From JAMLHH01 sp964653095 (GTDB lineage Bacteria; Bacteroidota; Bacteroidia; Chitinophagales; JADIYW01), in contig CAZZEH010000006.1 in assembly GCA_964653095.1 (NCBI GenBank), positions 48,213-112,212 of the forward strand: 64,000 nucleotides of DNA, given 5' to 3'. Below are positions 53,776 through 63,156 of this stretch, in pieces. The translations under genes were made by a program, and so were the position numbers. Position 1 is the first letter of the stretch, and each line of letters begins with the position of its first letter. The notes below the pieces were generated by a model. That model had not been told where the DNA came from, did not search any database, and saw nothing but the letters and a program-made list of their open reading frames with translations.

Positions 53776-53834
53776 GATTCTTATCCGGATTGGATTTTTT
53801 ACAACTTCCTGTATAGTTATGATTAGAAGTAAGT

Positions 53835-55028
53835 TTATTGCAACAGCTTAAATGCATGCTGTACTCGGGTCAATGCCTCTCTCAGAGTATCATCAGAAGC
53901 TGCATACGAGAAACGAATACATTCAGGGACCCCAAAACCACTTCCTGCTACTACTGCCACATGTCCCACATTCAGTAAAAACATGCATAAATCATCCGAA
54001 TTCCTAATAACTTGCCCCTGATATTTTTTACCAAAATAAGCACTCACATCCGGAAATACGTAAAAAGCACCTTCCGGAACAGTACATTTCACATCCGGAA
54101 TTTCATCAATCATTTTTAACACTAAATCTCTTCTTCTTTTAAATGCTTCGCGCATTGTATATGTCGGCTGATGATCGCCCAAAAGAGCTTCCACAGTAGC
54201 CCGCTGCGCAATAGTATTCGTACCTGAGGTGGTCTGCCCCTGAAATTTGGTACAGGCTTCGGCGATATATGTCGGTGCGGCGATATAACCGATTCTCCAG
54301 CCCGGCATTGCATATCCTTTAGCCTGGCCATTGACTACTATTGTCCGGTCTTTCAAAAAAGGTATTTGGGCGATACTGGCATGGTTCCCCACATAGTTGA
54401 TATGCTCATAAATTTCATCAGAAATTACATAGACATGAGGATGTTTTTTCAGGACTTCCCCCAAGGCGGACAGCTCGCCTCCGTTATATACAGAGCCGGT
54501 AGGATTACAGGGTGAAGAATATACCAAAAACTTAGTCTTTGGTGTAATGGCTTCCTCTAATTGTGCAGGAGTAATTTTAAAATCACCCTCTACATTGGTT
54601 TTTATAAATACTGATTTCGCGTTACAAAGCCCCACCTGTTCGGGATAAGACACCCAATACGGAGCAGGAATAATTACTTCATCTCCTTCATCAAGGAAAC
54701 AATGAAAAATATTGGCCAAAGACTGTTTCGCCCCAGTGGACACTACAATCTGATCAGGCGTATAATCAAGATTACTGTCTCTTTTAAGCTTTATACAAAT
54801 TGCTTCTCTCAAATCAAGATACCCCTGTACCGGTGAATATCCGTCAAAATCACCTTCAATTGCTTTCTTAGCTGCTTCCCGAATATGTTTCGGGGTTTTG
54901 AAATCAGGCTGCCCTACACTCAGACTAATCACATCGACACCTTTGGCAGCTAACTCCCGACTCATTTCAGCCATTTTGAGCGTTGCCGATTCACTTAACC
55001 TCTTTAATCTGTCTGATGCTTTCAGCAT
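53835..55028 (-). CDS. Class I PLP-dependent aminotransferase (aspartate aminotransferase-like)
   Basis: A 397-residue fold-type I aminotransferase. Motifs are SVGQPDFKTP, FKGYSPVQGYLDLR-type start of the large domain, STGAKQSLANIFH, YSSPCNPTGSVYNG, and the PLP lysine in NGQAKGYAMPGWRIGY (the Ser before Lys in most relatives is Ala here). The C-terminal RFSYAASDDTLREAL binds the substrate carboxylate. Aspartate/2-oxoglutarate exchange is the likeliest reaction, but specificity cannot be set by sequence alone. Its promoter is directly upstream. Confidence 0.92.
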   Translation of the reverse strand: MLKASDRLKRLSESATLKMAEMSRELAAKGVDVISLSVGQPDFKTPKHIREAAKKAIEGDFDGYSPVQGYLDLREAICIKLKRDSNLDYTPDQIVVSTGAKQSLANIFHCFLDEGDEVIIPAPYWVSYPEQVGLCNAKSVFIKTNVEGDFKITPAQLEEAITPKTKFLVYSSPCNPTGSVYNGGELSALGEVLKKHPHVYVISDEIYEHINYVGNHASIAQIPFLKDRTIVVNGQAKGYAMPGWRIGYIAAPTYIAEACTKFQGQTTSGTNTIAQRATVEALLGDHQPTYTMREAFKRRRDLVLKMIDEIPDVKCTVPEGAFYVFPDVSAYFGKKYQGQVIRNSDDLCMFLLNVGHVAVVAGSGFGVPECIRFSYAASDDTLREALTRVQHAFKLLQ

Positions 55029-55049
55029 AATTTCCCGTTAGAAAAACCA

Positions 55050-55057
55050 CAAAACTA
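55050..55057 (-). promoter_or_regulatory. -7 box for the aminotransferase gene
   Basis: On the minus strand TAGTTTTG matches TAnnTTTG, 21 nt before the ATG at 55028. The remaining spacer (55058-55343) is AT-rich and contains no gene that I can see. Confidence 0.5.
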
Positions 55058-55343
55058 CATTTATCAATGGACTAATGAAAAAACAGAGTACATTTTAACG
55101 GGGTATTTGCATAAAAAAAACATTAATTTTTAGTACGGTTTACCTATTGACAGATGTTTGTATCGTGGTATAGTGCAGTAAAAAACTATCAAAAAAATCA
55201 ATTCTGCATTAATTGTCTTGTTATATTTAAAAATTAGAGTGTAAAAATGCTAATCCTAAAGGCTCTGATGTACAAGGGCTTTTATCCCGGTTTTATAAAG
55301 TCGGTTGATTCTCTTATTTTTACCGTTCACTTGGACTAAAATT

Positions 55344-56105
55344 ATGTTAGCATATATTACCGGAGCAACCGCAGGAATTGGAGAAGCATGCGCATGGAAA
55401 TTTGCCTCTCAGGGTTGGGACATCATTATTACAGGACGAAGAAAAGAAAGACTGGAGCAGTTAAAAAAAGATATTTTATCAAAATATCCGATTCAGATAT
55501 TGACTCAGGCGTACGATGTACGAGATTTGCCGGCTGTACAGCAGCACATTGGCAGTTTGGACAAAGAATGGTCCAAGGTGGATGTATTAATCAACAATGC
55601 CGGCCTTGCCGTCGGGAGAGGTCCTATACAGGAAGGCATATATGACGATTGGGAAAGAATGATTGACACCAACCTAAAAGGGCTTTTGTACGTCACAAGA
55701 GAACTGACTCCCATAATGATACAAAACGGGCAGGGGCATATTATTAATATTGCATCTCTTGCCGGAATCGAAGCATACGGAGGCGGAAATGTGTATTGCG
55801 CGACCAAACACGGAGTGCGGGCACTCAGCAGAAGCATGCGGATCGATTTAATCACCAAAGGGATAAAAGTATCGGTCGTAAGTCCGGGGGCAGCAGATAC
55901 TGAGTTTTCTCTCGTCAGATACAAAGGAGACAAAGAGCAGGCCGGCAAAACATACGAGGGCTTTGAACCGCTTACAGGAGCAGATATTGCCGAGAGTGTG
56001 TTCTTTATTGCCAGTCAGCCCAAGCACGTCAATATTGAAGAAATCTTTGTACTGCCTGCTGCTCAGGCCACTTCTACAATCATACACAGAGACCGGGTAA
56101 ACTAA
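55344..56105 (+). CDS. SDR family NADP-dependent oxidoreductase (YdfG-like)
   Basis: About 253 residues from the ATG at 55344, whose N-terminus MLAYITGATAGIGEACAWKF is the usual YdfG-like start; an upstream ATG at 55305 adds a non-homologous tail. Other motifs are TGRRKERLEQLK (the Arg residues favour NADP), INNAGLAVGRGPI and the active site YCATKHGVRALSRSMR with Ser in NIASLAG. E. coli YdfG oxidises serine and 3-hydroxy acids. The substrate here is not defined by context. Confidence 0.9.
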   Translation: MLAYITGATAGIGEACAWKFASQGWDIIITGRRKERLEQLKKDILSKYPIQILTQAYDVRDLPAVQQHIGSLDKEWSKVDVLINNAGLAVGRGPIQEGIYDDWERMIDTNLKGLLYVTRELTPIMIQNGQGHIINIASLAGIEAYGGGNVYCATKHGVRALSRSMRIDLITKGIKVSVVSPGAADTEFSLVRYKGDKEQAGKTYEGFEPLTGADIAESVFFIASQPKHVNIEEIFVLPAAQATSTIIHRDRVN

Positions 56106-56918
56106 AAATGTGTAAGTCTTTGAGAATATAAGTGAGGTAACTACAAATTACAGCCCCACTGAGAATACAATCGACAGACGGTAAGTTTTACAAAATCGAT
56201 GTTGCTGATATCAAGTGACTGTCGTGGTTTAAGCAGTCCTTTCTTTTTACAATGCTGGATCCTTCAAAGATAATGTCAAAATGATTGATTTTTGAATTTT
56301 AAAAATTAACCTACAAAAAGGGTCTGACAATATCAGTCAGATGATGATTACGATTAGAATTGGGATGAAGAACAGAAAAATAGTTTATTTAAATTGTAGA
56401 TGTAGTAGGCGTTTTGAAAGACCAGGCTACACATCAGAAAATAAGAGATTTACTGAAAGATTAAAAAAGACAAGCTTTTGAAAGAAAGTAATGAACTGAT
56501 TACAAATTATAACCAGTTTAAAAAGCTTGCTAAAGAGGGAAAATATTAAAAGTCGATATCGCTGGAAGATATCAGAACAAGAATTTTTCTCCTGACTAAT
56601 TCAAGTGAGTCACAGTAACAATCCGGAAGAGTTTCCTCTCCCTAATCCCCTCCAAAAGGGAAAAGGCGGATTATTTACGAATTGCTGTGGGTGTGTCGTA
56701 CCCGATTTATTCCCCATATACTTAGCTGAAATTATCTCAATTGTCGTGTTGTCTGCGAGAGTATGCCGGGGCAGAGCAGAATGAGAAATCTTGTTGTACC
56801 CTTTTTTACCTTCAAACCCGCAGTGGAGCGAAAATCTTGAAAATAGATTATCTTTAAATACCTTTTCATCTTAACACATTAAATTTATTGCATATTTCAT
56901 AATTCAAAAAAATAAAGG
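56106..56918. other. Gene-free region with decayed coding fragments and a REP-like hairpin
   Basis: An 813-nt stretch with stops in all frames. Short open pieces survive, for example VDVVGVLKDQATHQKIRDLL (about 56397-56456) and NELITNYNQFKKLAKEGKY (about 56490-56547). They look coding but are separated by stops and frame changes, and no family was recognised. At about 56633-56668 a CCTCTCCCTAATCCCCTCC / AAAAGGGAAAAGG pattern forms an imperfect hairpin like the CCCTAA-type intergenic palindromes found across many bacterial genomes. The region is best read as the remains of a dead gene. Confidence 0.4.
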
Positions 56919-57338
56919 ATGAGGCAATTTTTCTATTTTATTGGAGGATTATTTTTAGGCGCATTCTTAATGTATTTGTTTTTTGTCAACAGCAATACAT
57001 TTTCTTCCCTAAAAACTGTAAATGAACTTGAGAAAAAATTGATTTCTGAGCTGAATGAGCTCTTGGACGATAAAGATGAAAAAGGTCCGGAAGTCCAACA
57101 TATAGAGATTAAAGTTTTTGATAAAATTGTAACTCTTTATACCGGGATGTCTAAAGACTCAGTAAAAGCCTTACTCGGGCAACCGGGTAATGTATGGTAT
57201 TCCGAAATTGGCAGAACGGCACATGAGGATTGGGGCTATGCGACAAAAAGCTACCCGGGAATTCCGAAAGATATGTCACCGGAAAATTTAACGATAAAAT
57301 TTGAAAACGGAATCTTAAAATCTGTCTCTCAGTATTGA
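56919..57338 (+). CDS. SmpA/OmlA (BamE-like) domain protein
   Basis: A 139-residue protein. A membrane anchor occupies residues about 3-24 (FFYFIGGLFLGAFLMYLFFV), followed by an acidic linker. Residues about 75-139 carry the OmlA/BamE pattern: LYTGMSKDSVKALLGQPGNV, then EDWGY and the closing LTIKFENGILKSVSQY. In BamE this domain assists outer-membrane protein assembly, but this version is membrane-anchored by an uncleaved segment, so the role may differ. Confidence 0.72.
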   Translation: MRQFFYFIGGLFLGAFLMYLFFVNSNTFSSLKTVNELEKKLISELNELLDDKDEKGPEVQHIEIKVFDKIVTLYTGMSKDSVKALLGQPGNVWYSEIGRTAHEDWGYATKSYPGIPKDMSPENLTIKFENGILKSVSQY

Positions 57339-57397
57339 GATAGTTTTGAGTCAAAATAAAATTTATTTCTCACGGTTATTTCCAATATTTATAACCG

Positions 57398-57405
57398 TAG
57401 ATTTG
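57398..57405 (+). promoter_or_regulatory. -7 box for the EamA transporter
   Basis: TAGATTTG followed by C ends 11 nt before the ATG at 57417, giving a leader of a few bases to about ten. Confidence 0.5.
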
Positions 57406-57416
57406 CATCAATTTTT

Positions 57417-58289
57417 ATGAGAGCAGCATATATCTATCTGCATCTTTCTATCATACTGGCAGGATTTACAGGAGTTTTTGGAAGGCTTATCGAGTTAAAC
57501 GAAGGCTTGTTGGTCTGGTATCGGATATTGCTTGCCACCGGGTTGTTTGGCATAGTTTTGTTTTTGAAAAAAATACCCGTAAAACGTTCTAAGAAAGAAG
57601 TTTTCAGAATCGGTATTGTGGGCTGTATTCTGGCCATACACTGGCTTTTTTTCTATGCCAGCATCAAGTATTCCAACATATCGGTCGGTGTTGTCTGCTT
57701 TGGTCTAACCAGTTTTTTTACTTCTGTTTTGGAACCATACATCCGAAAAAGAAAATTTATTCCGAGTGAATTATTGCTCAGTCTGATTACTATTTTGGGT
57801 ATTACGCTCGTGTTTCACTTTGATATACGGTATCGAACCGGAATTATTTTGGGTGTATTGTCTTCATTTTTTGCTTCCATTTACACGATTGGCAATAAGG
57901 ATTTGGTCGAAAAATACAATCCATTCCTGCTTAACTTTTATCAGTTGGGAGCGGGAACTCTTTTTATCGGACTGATTATGCCGATATACCTTCATTTTAA
58001 TTCCACTTCTTATATTTTTCCTCACATTCGGGATTGGACTTACATTTTCCTGCTGTCGTTCTTTTGTACGCTGATATTGTATATTTTGTTTTTTAAGGCT
58101 TTGGAAAAAATTTCTGCCTTTACCGTGAGTCTGTCATATAATCTGGAACCCATTTATTCTATCCTGCTGGCGTTTCTTATTTTTCGGGAAAATCAGGAGC
58201 TGAATCCTGTCTTTTACATCGGCATTACATTGGTAATGATTTCTGTAGGCATACAGGGTTATCTGTCCTACAAAAGACAAATTCATTAA
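57417..58289 (+). CDS. EamA/DMT superfamily transporter
   Basis: A 290-residue protein with ten predicted membrane segments arranged as two EamA repeats. The first repeat ends with ILAIHWLFFYASIKYSNISV; the second contains LEKISAFTVSLSYNLEPIYS and the LLAFLIFRENQELNP motif, both typical of the family. It probably exports or exchanges a metabolite; EamA specificity is not predictable from sequence. Confidence 0.9.
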   Translation: MRAAYIYLHLSIILAGFTGVFGRLIELNEGLLVWYRILLATGLFGIVLFLKKIPVKRSKKEVFRIGIVGCILAIHWLFFYASIKYSNISVGVVCFGLTSFFTSVLEPYIRKRKFIPSELLLSLITILGITLVFHFDIRYRTGIILGVLSSFFASIYTIGNKDLVEKYNPFLLNFYQLGAGTLFIGLIMPIYLHFNSTSYIFPHIRDWTYIFLLSFFCTLILYILFFKALEKISAFTVSLSYNLEPIYSILLAFLIFRENQELNPVFYIGITLVMISVGIQGYLSYKRQIH

Positions 58290-58460
58290 CAAAATCTATT
58301 AGGCACTCTCTGCATTTTAAGAAGAAAAGGAAGGAAAAATCAGTGTGAAATAGTATTTTCAGACTGTGTATTTATTGAAAAAGTCAAAACATTTTCTTAG
58401 TTTTAGCTGTTTAGAATTAACCTAAACATATCTATCTAACAATCACTAAATACTTTTATT

Positions 58461-58694
58461 ATGTCAAATGATGTATGGTTAAAAAGTCTCATTACCGAGA
58501 CTCCTCAGGAAGGAAGAGAATTGGCAATATTAATGGCCAGAAAAACAATTGGGGCAATTCAGTCAGACCCTGAAATCAAAAAGCAGCTTCGTGAAAAATA
58601 TGCCACAGACTCTGCTCAGCTTATTGCTTCGGCAGAAGTGGTCGCAGTTGAATTTCAAACTGTCGCTGCTGCAAACAATTACTGGAGGAAATAA
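58461..58694 (+). CDS. Hexameric tyrosine-coordinated heme protein (HTHP)
   Basis: A 77-residue protein that closely follows the HTHP pattern: ITETPQEGRELAILMARKTI, then REKYATDSAQLIASAEVVAV and the closing FQTVAAANNYW. The Tyr at residue 47, in the KYATDSAQLIASA helix, aligns with the heme-ligating Tyr. HTHP from Silicibacter pomeroyi is a hexamer with one heme per subunit and peroxidase/catalase-like activity. A role in peroxide detoxification is inferred. There is no signal peptide, so it would be cytosolic unless exported by another route. It ends just before a bidirectional terminator. Confidence 0.9.
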   Translation: MSNDVWLKSLITETPQEGRELAILMARKTIGAIQSDPEIKKQLREKYATDSAQLIASAEVVAVEFQTVAAANNYWRK

Positions 58695-58714
58695 TTTGTC
58701 TTTTCCAAGAAATG

Positions 58715-58751
58715 AAAGAGGCTTCCACACATAGCGAGAAGCCTCTTTTTT
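58715..58751. terminator. Bidirectional terminator between HTHP and mscL
   Basis: AAAGAGGCTTC (58715-58725) and GAAGCCTCTTT (58738-58748) form a perfect 11-bp stem around a 12-nt loop. A T tract follows on the plus strand and an A tract precedes it, so it can serve both convergent genes. Confidence 0.85.
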
Positions 58752-58770
58752 ATGCAGTTTAAGCTTGTTT

Positions 58771-59151
58771 TTATTTCTTCAGAAGGTCTCTAATTTCTGC
58801 AAGTAACTTCTCTTCATTAGATGGTTCGGGCGGAGCAGCAGGAGCCTCCTCTTCTGCTTTCTTCATAGAATTCACTCCTTTAATCATTAAGAACAGTACA
58901 AAAGCAATCATGATAAAGCTTAGAACTGCGGATAGAAACATTCCGTACTGAACATTACCAAAAGCGACCAAGTTTTCCAGTTTATCTGCTCCGGATGCTT
59001 CCAATGCCGGATTCAGCAAAAGCGGTGTGATGACATGTTCGATGAAAGAACTGACAATCGTTCCAAATGCACCACCTATAATGATACCTACTGCCATGTC
59101 CATTACATTTCCCTGGACCGCAAACTCTTTAAATTCTTTTAGCATTCCCAT
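58771..59151 (-). CDS. mscL: Large-conductance mechanosensitive channel MscL
   Basis: A 126-residue pentameric channel subunit that opens under hypo-osmotic shock. The first helix and its flank read MLKEFKEFAVQGNVMDMAVG then IIIGGAFGTIVSSFIEHVIT, the family signature. The second helix is FLSAVLSFIMIAFVLFLMI, followed by a charged cytoplasmic bundle (NEEKLLAEIRDLLKK). Length matches E. coli MscL (136 aa) within family range. Confidence 0.95.
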   Translation of the reverse strand: MGMLKEFKEFAVQGNVMDMAVGIIIGGAFGTIVSSFIEHVITPLLLNPALEASGADKLENLVAFGNVQYGMFLSAVLSFIMIAFVLFLMIKGVNSMKKAEEEAPAAPPEPSNEEKLLAEIRDLLKK

Positions 59152-59190
59152 AGTAATAAATTTTAGTAACGTAAATTTATAAAAATCCCG

Positions 59191-59973
59191 TTAATTATTA
59201 TTCTTTTTCAAAATATAAAAAAGATCGAAGCATTTTTCAGGCTTATCTGACAGGAAAAAATCTTCCTGACCTATATCATTCACTAAAGTTTCATTAGATG
59301 ATTTCAGACGTTCTCGGTTAATTCGGTTGAGGATGTCGTACGGGATTCGCAATAAAGAAGCCGGCAGCCTTTTTTCCAGTCCGAGTACATCAAAACGTCT
59401 GTATTTCGCCACCGATTTTTTATTTTTCTCGTAATATTCCATCACTTTCTCATTCCCGGTAATCCCGAAAGCTTCCACTTTGTCAAAAATAGCATCTGTC
59501 AGTTCGTACAATTCTTCTACGGTATATTCCCGTATATGCCAAGGATTTCGGGTCAGTGTCCATTTTATATTCGGAGTGCTGATAACCGCAAGTCCGCCTG
59601 GTCTTAAGACTCTGTTTATTTCGTTTAAAAATCCGAGATCATCTTTAATATGTTCAATGACCTGAAAACTGACTACGGTATCAAATGAGTTGTCTTCCAG
59701 ACCTCCAAACGGAGGTACATTCATATTAAGAAACCGAATGTCTGAGTATTTAGCCCGAACAGTGTCTTCGATTTCAATGATTTTATCTATTGCGGTATAG
59801 CTGCTGACTTTCCCGGACAGAATTTCTACTCCCCGACCTTCTCCACAGCCCACTTCCAATAAATCTCCTTTGACATAAGGAAGAGCTTCGTAATACGCTT
59901 TAAGCAGGCGATGATGAATGGGTCCGTCTGATATATTTGTTTCTGAAGCTATTTCAGTTGTATATATAGCCAC
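59191..59973 (-). CDS. SAM-dependent methyltransferase (class I)
   Basis: A 260-residue class I methyltransferase. Motif I reads LLEVGCGEGRGVEIL (about residues 41-55), motif II and III follow as NSFDTVVSFQVIEHIKDDLG and RVLRPGGLAVISTPN. The family is the broad Methyltransf_11/UbiE group, often small-molecule or lipid methylases in glycan clusters. The C-terminal 80 residues are unrelated to the core and may set specificity. It starts 10 nt after the DUF2723 gene, which suggests a joint role in envelope glycan synthesis. Confidence 0.85.
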   Translation of the reverse strand: MAIYTTEIASETNISDGPIHHRLLKAYYEALPYVKGDLLEVGCGEGRGVEILSGKVSSYTAIDKIIEIEDTVRAKYSDIRFLNMNVPPFGGLEDNSFDTVVSFQVIEHIKDDLGFLNEINRVLRPGGLAVISTPNIKWTLTRNPWHIREYTVEELYELTDAIFDKVEAFGITGNEKVMEYYEKNKKSVAKYRRFDVLGLEKRLPASLLRIPYDILNRINRERLKSSNETLVNDIGQEDFFLSDKPEKCFDLFYILKKNNN

Positions 59974-59983
59974 TGTTGTCGTT

Positions 59984-62900
59984 TTATTTTAGATCAAGAA
60001 TAGCCGGAAAATTACTGTTCAGTATTTCTTTTAAGTTATCGTCCTGATACTGATTGGCAATCTGCTCCAAAGTTTTTACAAATTCTCTTGCTGTTTCATA
60101 ATCCCCCCGGAATCTCGATGCAAATGTATTGGGTTTTTCATAAAACCGAATACAGTCTGCCAGATCTTCTACAAAAAGAGCATATACTTTCTCCGCCTCT
60201 TTTTTGGCTTCGTTGCGGTAATATAAATCTATCCATCTTAAATTGTAGTAATTAAAGAAGTTGTTGTAAGGAGAATAGTACGGTGCATTCTCGTATTTGA
60301 ACTTGTCATACACCTGATTGAGTACGCCCACTGCTTCTTCTGTCTTCCCTTCTTCTGTCAGTGCTTCCGCGAGTTTAAGGTGAGTCATTTTAAGCACATT
60401 CATCATTCGTGCGCTGTTTTCATCCACAAACATTTCCCGCTCGTTCAAACCGCCGTATCTGAATTTATTTTGTACTACATCTAAGAATCTGTCTGAGTTC
60501 ACAGTGATGTTTCCACTCATGTTTTCCTGATTCAACAGAGGAACGAATCTGTACACCATACCTTCCTGCACTAAATATTTGTCCAATCCCACATACTTGG
60601 CTGACGGTACAGTATTGGCGAAACAGATAGGCCTGGACCAGTCTTGCCCGGCGATTAGCATCAGAATAGCCAATTCATCCTTCATGACATAATCCTTAGG
60701 GAACTCCCAATATATTTCATCTAATATTTCATCTTCTCTTCCTGCAGGAATAAGGGCATTCTTCAAGACCGCATCTTTATCCACTTTCATAAAGAAACGC
60801 TTCGTCGGAAGATAATTTACTCGATCTCCTCCCTGCATGGCAATTTTCGCTTTCGGGTTCTCACTCGTAACAAACTGCATCACCCGTCCTATTTCTAAGA
60901 ATTCACTCGGATCGACCATTCCCGACTGCCCATAGAACGGCATATAATTTCTTTTATCTCCAAGATATTTATCCAATGTAAATGACTCATGAAAAGGCAA
61001 AGGTTCCGAATCATTGGCTTTTTGCTGCATATGCTTGATATACCAGTCAATCTGTGACAAACTTGTATTCATCACTCTGACATCGGGACGCACACCCTCT
61101 ACTTCCTGCGCATACCACAGCGGATATGTATCATTGTCCCCGGCCGTAAACAGAATCGCATTGGGAGGGCAGGATTCGAGATAATTTATAGCAAAATCTC
61201 TCGCCATATATCTACCGCTCCTGTCATGATCGTCATAGTTTTCCTTACCCATAATCAGCGGCACCAGTGCCAGTCCGGCAAGGGTCAGACCTATGGTCAG
61301 CGGAACTTTGGGCAGATTGACTTTTTTCAGACTGTCATACGCCGCTGCGAGGGCCAGTCCAATCCAGATACAGAAAGTAAAAAACGAACCTACATATACA
61401 TAGTCTCTTTCTCTCGGTTCCCGTGGCGGTGAGTTAAAGTAAATAACTAAGAACAGACCTGTAATTAGGAAAAGCAGGCCAAAAACTATAGCATACTGCT
61501 TATTTTTCTTAATCATAAAAGTCAGACCAAAAAGCCCAAACAGGAAAGGCAACAGATAATATTTATTGCGGGCTTTCTGATTTTCTAACTGCTTGGGCAA
61601 ATCACTCTGACTTCCCAATCGGGCATCATCAATAAATGAAATTCCGGTCAGCCAGTCCCCATTGATTTTTTGATTTTCAAATGTTCCCTGATAGTCATCC
61701 TGCCGTCCGGCAAAATTCCACATTAAATATCGCCAGTACATGTGACCAAACTGATATCGGAAAAAGTATGTCAGGTTGTCAGCAAAGGTCGGTTCCCCAT
61801 AAAAATTAGCCCAGTACTGATACATCTGCATATCTGCATCGTATCCGTTAATCGGAGCCATTCTCGGGAAAAGCATCTTGTCTTCGTCTTTGTACTCCGC
61901 TTTATTTTTTGCCCCTTTTATCTCATACTTTCCAAGCTCTTCGTTCGGGTAATACACATCTCCCGTCTTTTCGTATTTATACGGATTGGCGTTAAAAAGA
62001 GGTCCCCGTACCAACGGTCTGTCTCCGTACTGCTCCCGATTGAGATAAGACATCAGGCTGAAGACATCTTTCGGGTCGTTCATATTGATAGGAGTCTGAG
62101 CTGCTGCGCGAATCGGAACCAGCAGATATGAGGAAAACCCTACCAATATCATAAACAGACTCACAAAAATCAATTGCAAATTGGAATGTCTGTATTTATG
62201 CGACGCATACATTCCCGTAATCAGCAGGATGAACACAATGAGATAGGTCAGTAAAATTCCCGAATTAAACGGCAGACCAAATGAGTTTACAAACAATTTA
62301 TCTACTGATGCCGCCAACGCTGTAAGCAATTGAATAATACCTACCTGAACCACTCCCAATAAAATAAACCCAGTGAAGAAGGCCACTACAAAACCCATCA
62401 CAGAAGGCTTAAATTTCTTGAAGTAATAAATTAATACGGCTATCGGTATTACCAGCAAACTAAGCAGGTGTACCCCTATCGACACCCCGATCAGATAAGC
62501 AGCAAGTACTAACCAGCGGTTTGCATATTTATCCTCCGCATTTTCCCATTTCATGACTGCCCACAATACAATGGCAATAAAGAATGTAGAAAGTGCATAT
62601 ACCTCACCCTCTACGGCTGAAAACCACATGGTATCACTCACCGTACAAGCCAAAGCTCCTATCCAGGCAGAGCCCTGAATCGCAATGACTCGGTCTAAGG
62701 TAAGTTTCTCACCTTCCTGAGTCAGCAGTTTTTTGGCTATTCCTGTTATAATCCAGTACAAAAATAAAATAGAAAAAGCGGTAGCAAGTGCCGAACTGAT
62801 ATTGACAGTCCAGGCCACCATACTCGGGTCTCCTGCAAACAGAGTAAACATTCTGTTTATCATTAAAAACAACGGAGCTCCGGGAGGGTGTACAATCTGA

Positions 62901-63043
62901 AGTTTATAGGCTCCGGATATAAATTCACCGCAGTCCCACAGACTGGCAGTGGACTCCGCCGTAGAAGCATATATTGCAAAAGCAATTGCAAATACAATCC
63001 ATCCGTTGATATCATTAATCCACTTATAGGTTTTAAGATTCAT
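59984..63043 (-). CDS. DUF2723 family membrane glycosyltransferase-like protein
   Basis: A 1019-residue protein of the DUF2723 family, which includes human TMEM260, reported as a protein O-mannosyltransferase. The N-terminal half has about 12-14 membrane helices. The first loop carries TAESTASLWDCGEFISGAYK and HPPGAPLFLMINRMF, a GT-C-type acidic motif. Residues about 560-1019 form a periplasmic part with PNAILFTAGDNDTYPLWYAQ and TPR-like helices near the C-terminus. A dolichol/undecaprenyl-sugar donor and a role in surface glycoprotein glycosylation are inferred. It is cotranscribed with a methyltransferase. Confidence 0.82.
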   Translation of the reverse strand: MNLKTYKWINDINGWIVFAIAFAIYASTAESTASLWDCGEFISGAYKLQIVHPPGAPLFLMINRMFTLFAGDPSMVAWTVNISSALATAFSILFLYWIITGIAKKLLTQEGEKLTLDRVIAIQGSAWIGALACTVSDTMWFSAVEGEVYALSTFFIAIVLWAVMKWENAEDKYANRWLVLAAYLIGVSIGVHLLSLLVIPIAVLIYYFKKFKPSVMGFVVAFFTGFILLGVVQVGIIQLLTALAASVDKLFVNSFGLPFNSGILLTYLIVFILLITGMYASHKYRHSNLQLIFVSLFMILVGFSSYLLVPIRAAAQTPINMNDPKDVFSLMSYLNREQYGDRPLVRGPLFNANPYKYEKTGDVYYPNEELGKYEIKGAKNKAEYKDEDKMLFPRMAPINGYDADMQMYQYWANFYGEPTFADNLTYFFRYQFGHMYWRYLMWNFAGRQDDYQGTFENQKINGDWLTGISFIDDARLGSQSDLPKQLENQKARNKYYLLPFLFGLFGLTFMIKKNKQYAIVFGLLFLITGLFLVIYFNSPPREPRERDYVYVGSFFTFCIWIGLALAAAYDSLKKVNLPKVPLTIGLTLAGLALVPLIMGKENYDDHDRSGRYMARDFAINYLESCPPNAILFTAGDNDTYPLWYAQEVEGVRPDVRVMNTSLSQIDWYIKHMQQKANDSEPLPFHESFTLDKYLGDKRNYMPFYGQSGMVDPSEFLEIGRVMQFVTSENPKAKIAMQGGDRVNYLPTKRFFMKVDKDAVLKNALIPAGREDEILDEIYWEFPKDYVMKDELAILMLIAGQDWSRPICFANTVPSAKYVGLDKYLVQEGMVYRFVPLLNQENMSGNITVNSDRFLDVVQNKFRYGGLNEREMFVDENSARMMNVLKMTHLKLAEALTEEGKTEEAVGVLNQVYDKFKYENAPYYSPYNNFFNYYNLRWIDLYYRNEAKKEAEKVYALFVEDLADCIRFYEKPNTFASRFRGDYETAREFVKTLEQIANQYQDDNLKEILNSNFPAILDLK

Positions 63044-63156
63044 TTTGTAGTGATTTTTGCCAAAAATAAAAAATTAAACATTGAAGATACATAAGCCGGA
63101 CTGAAACTGCCCGTATGTACATCTTTTTATAAAAATTTATTCCTTTCATTCCTTTT

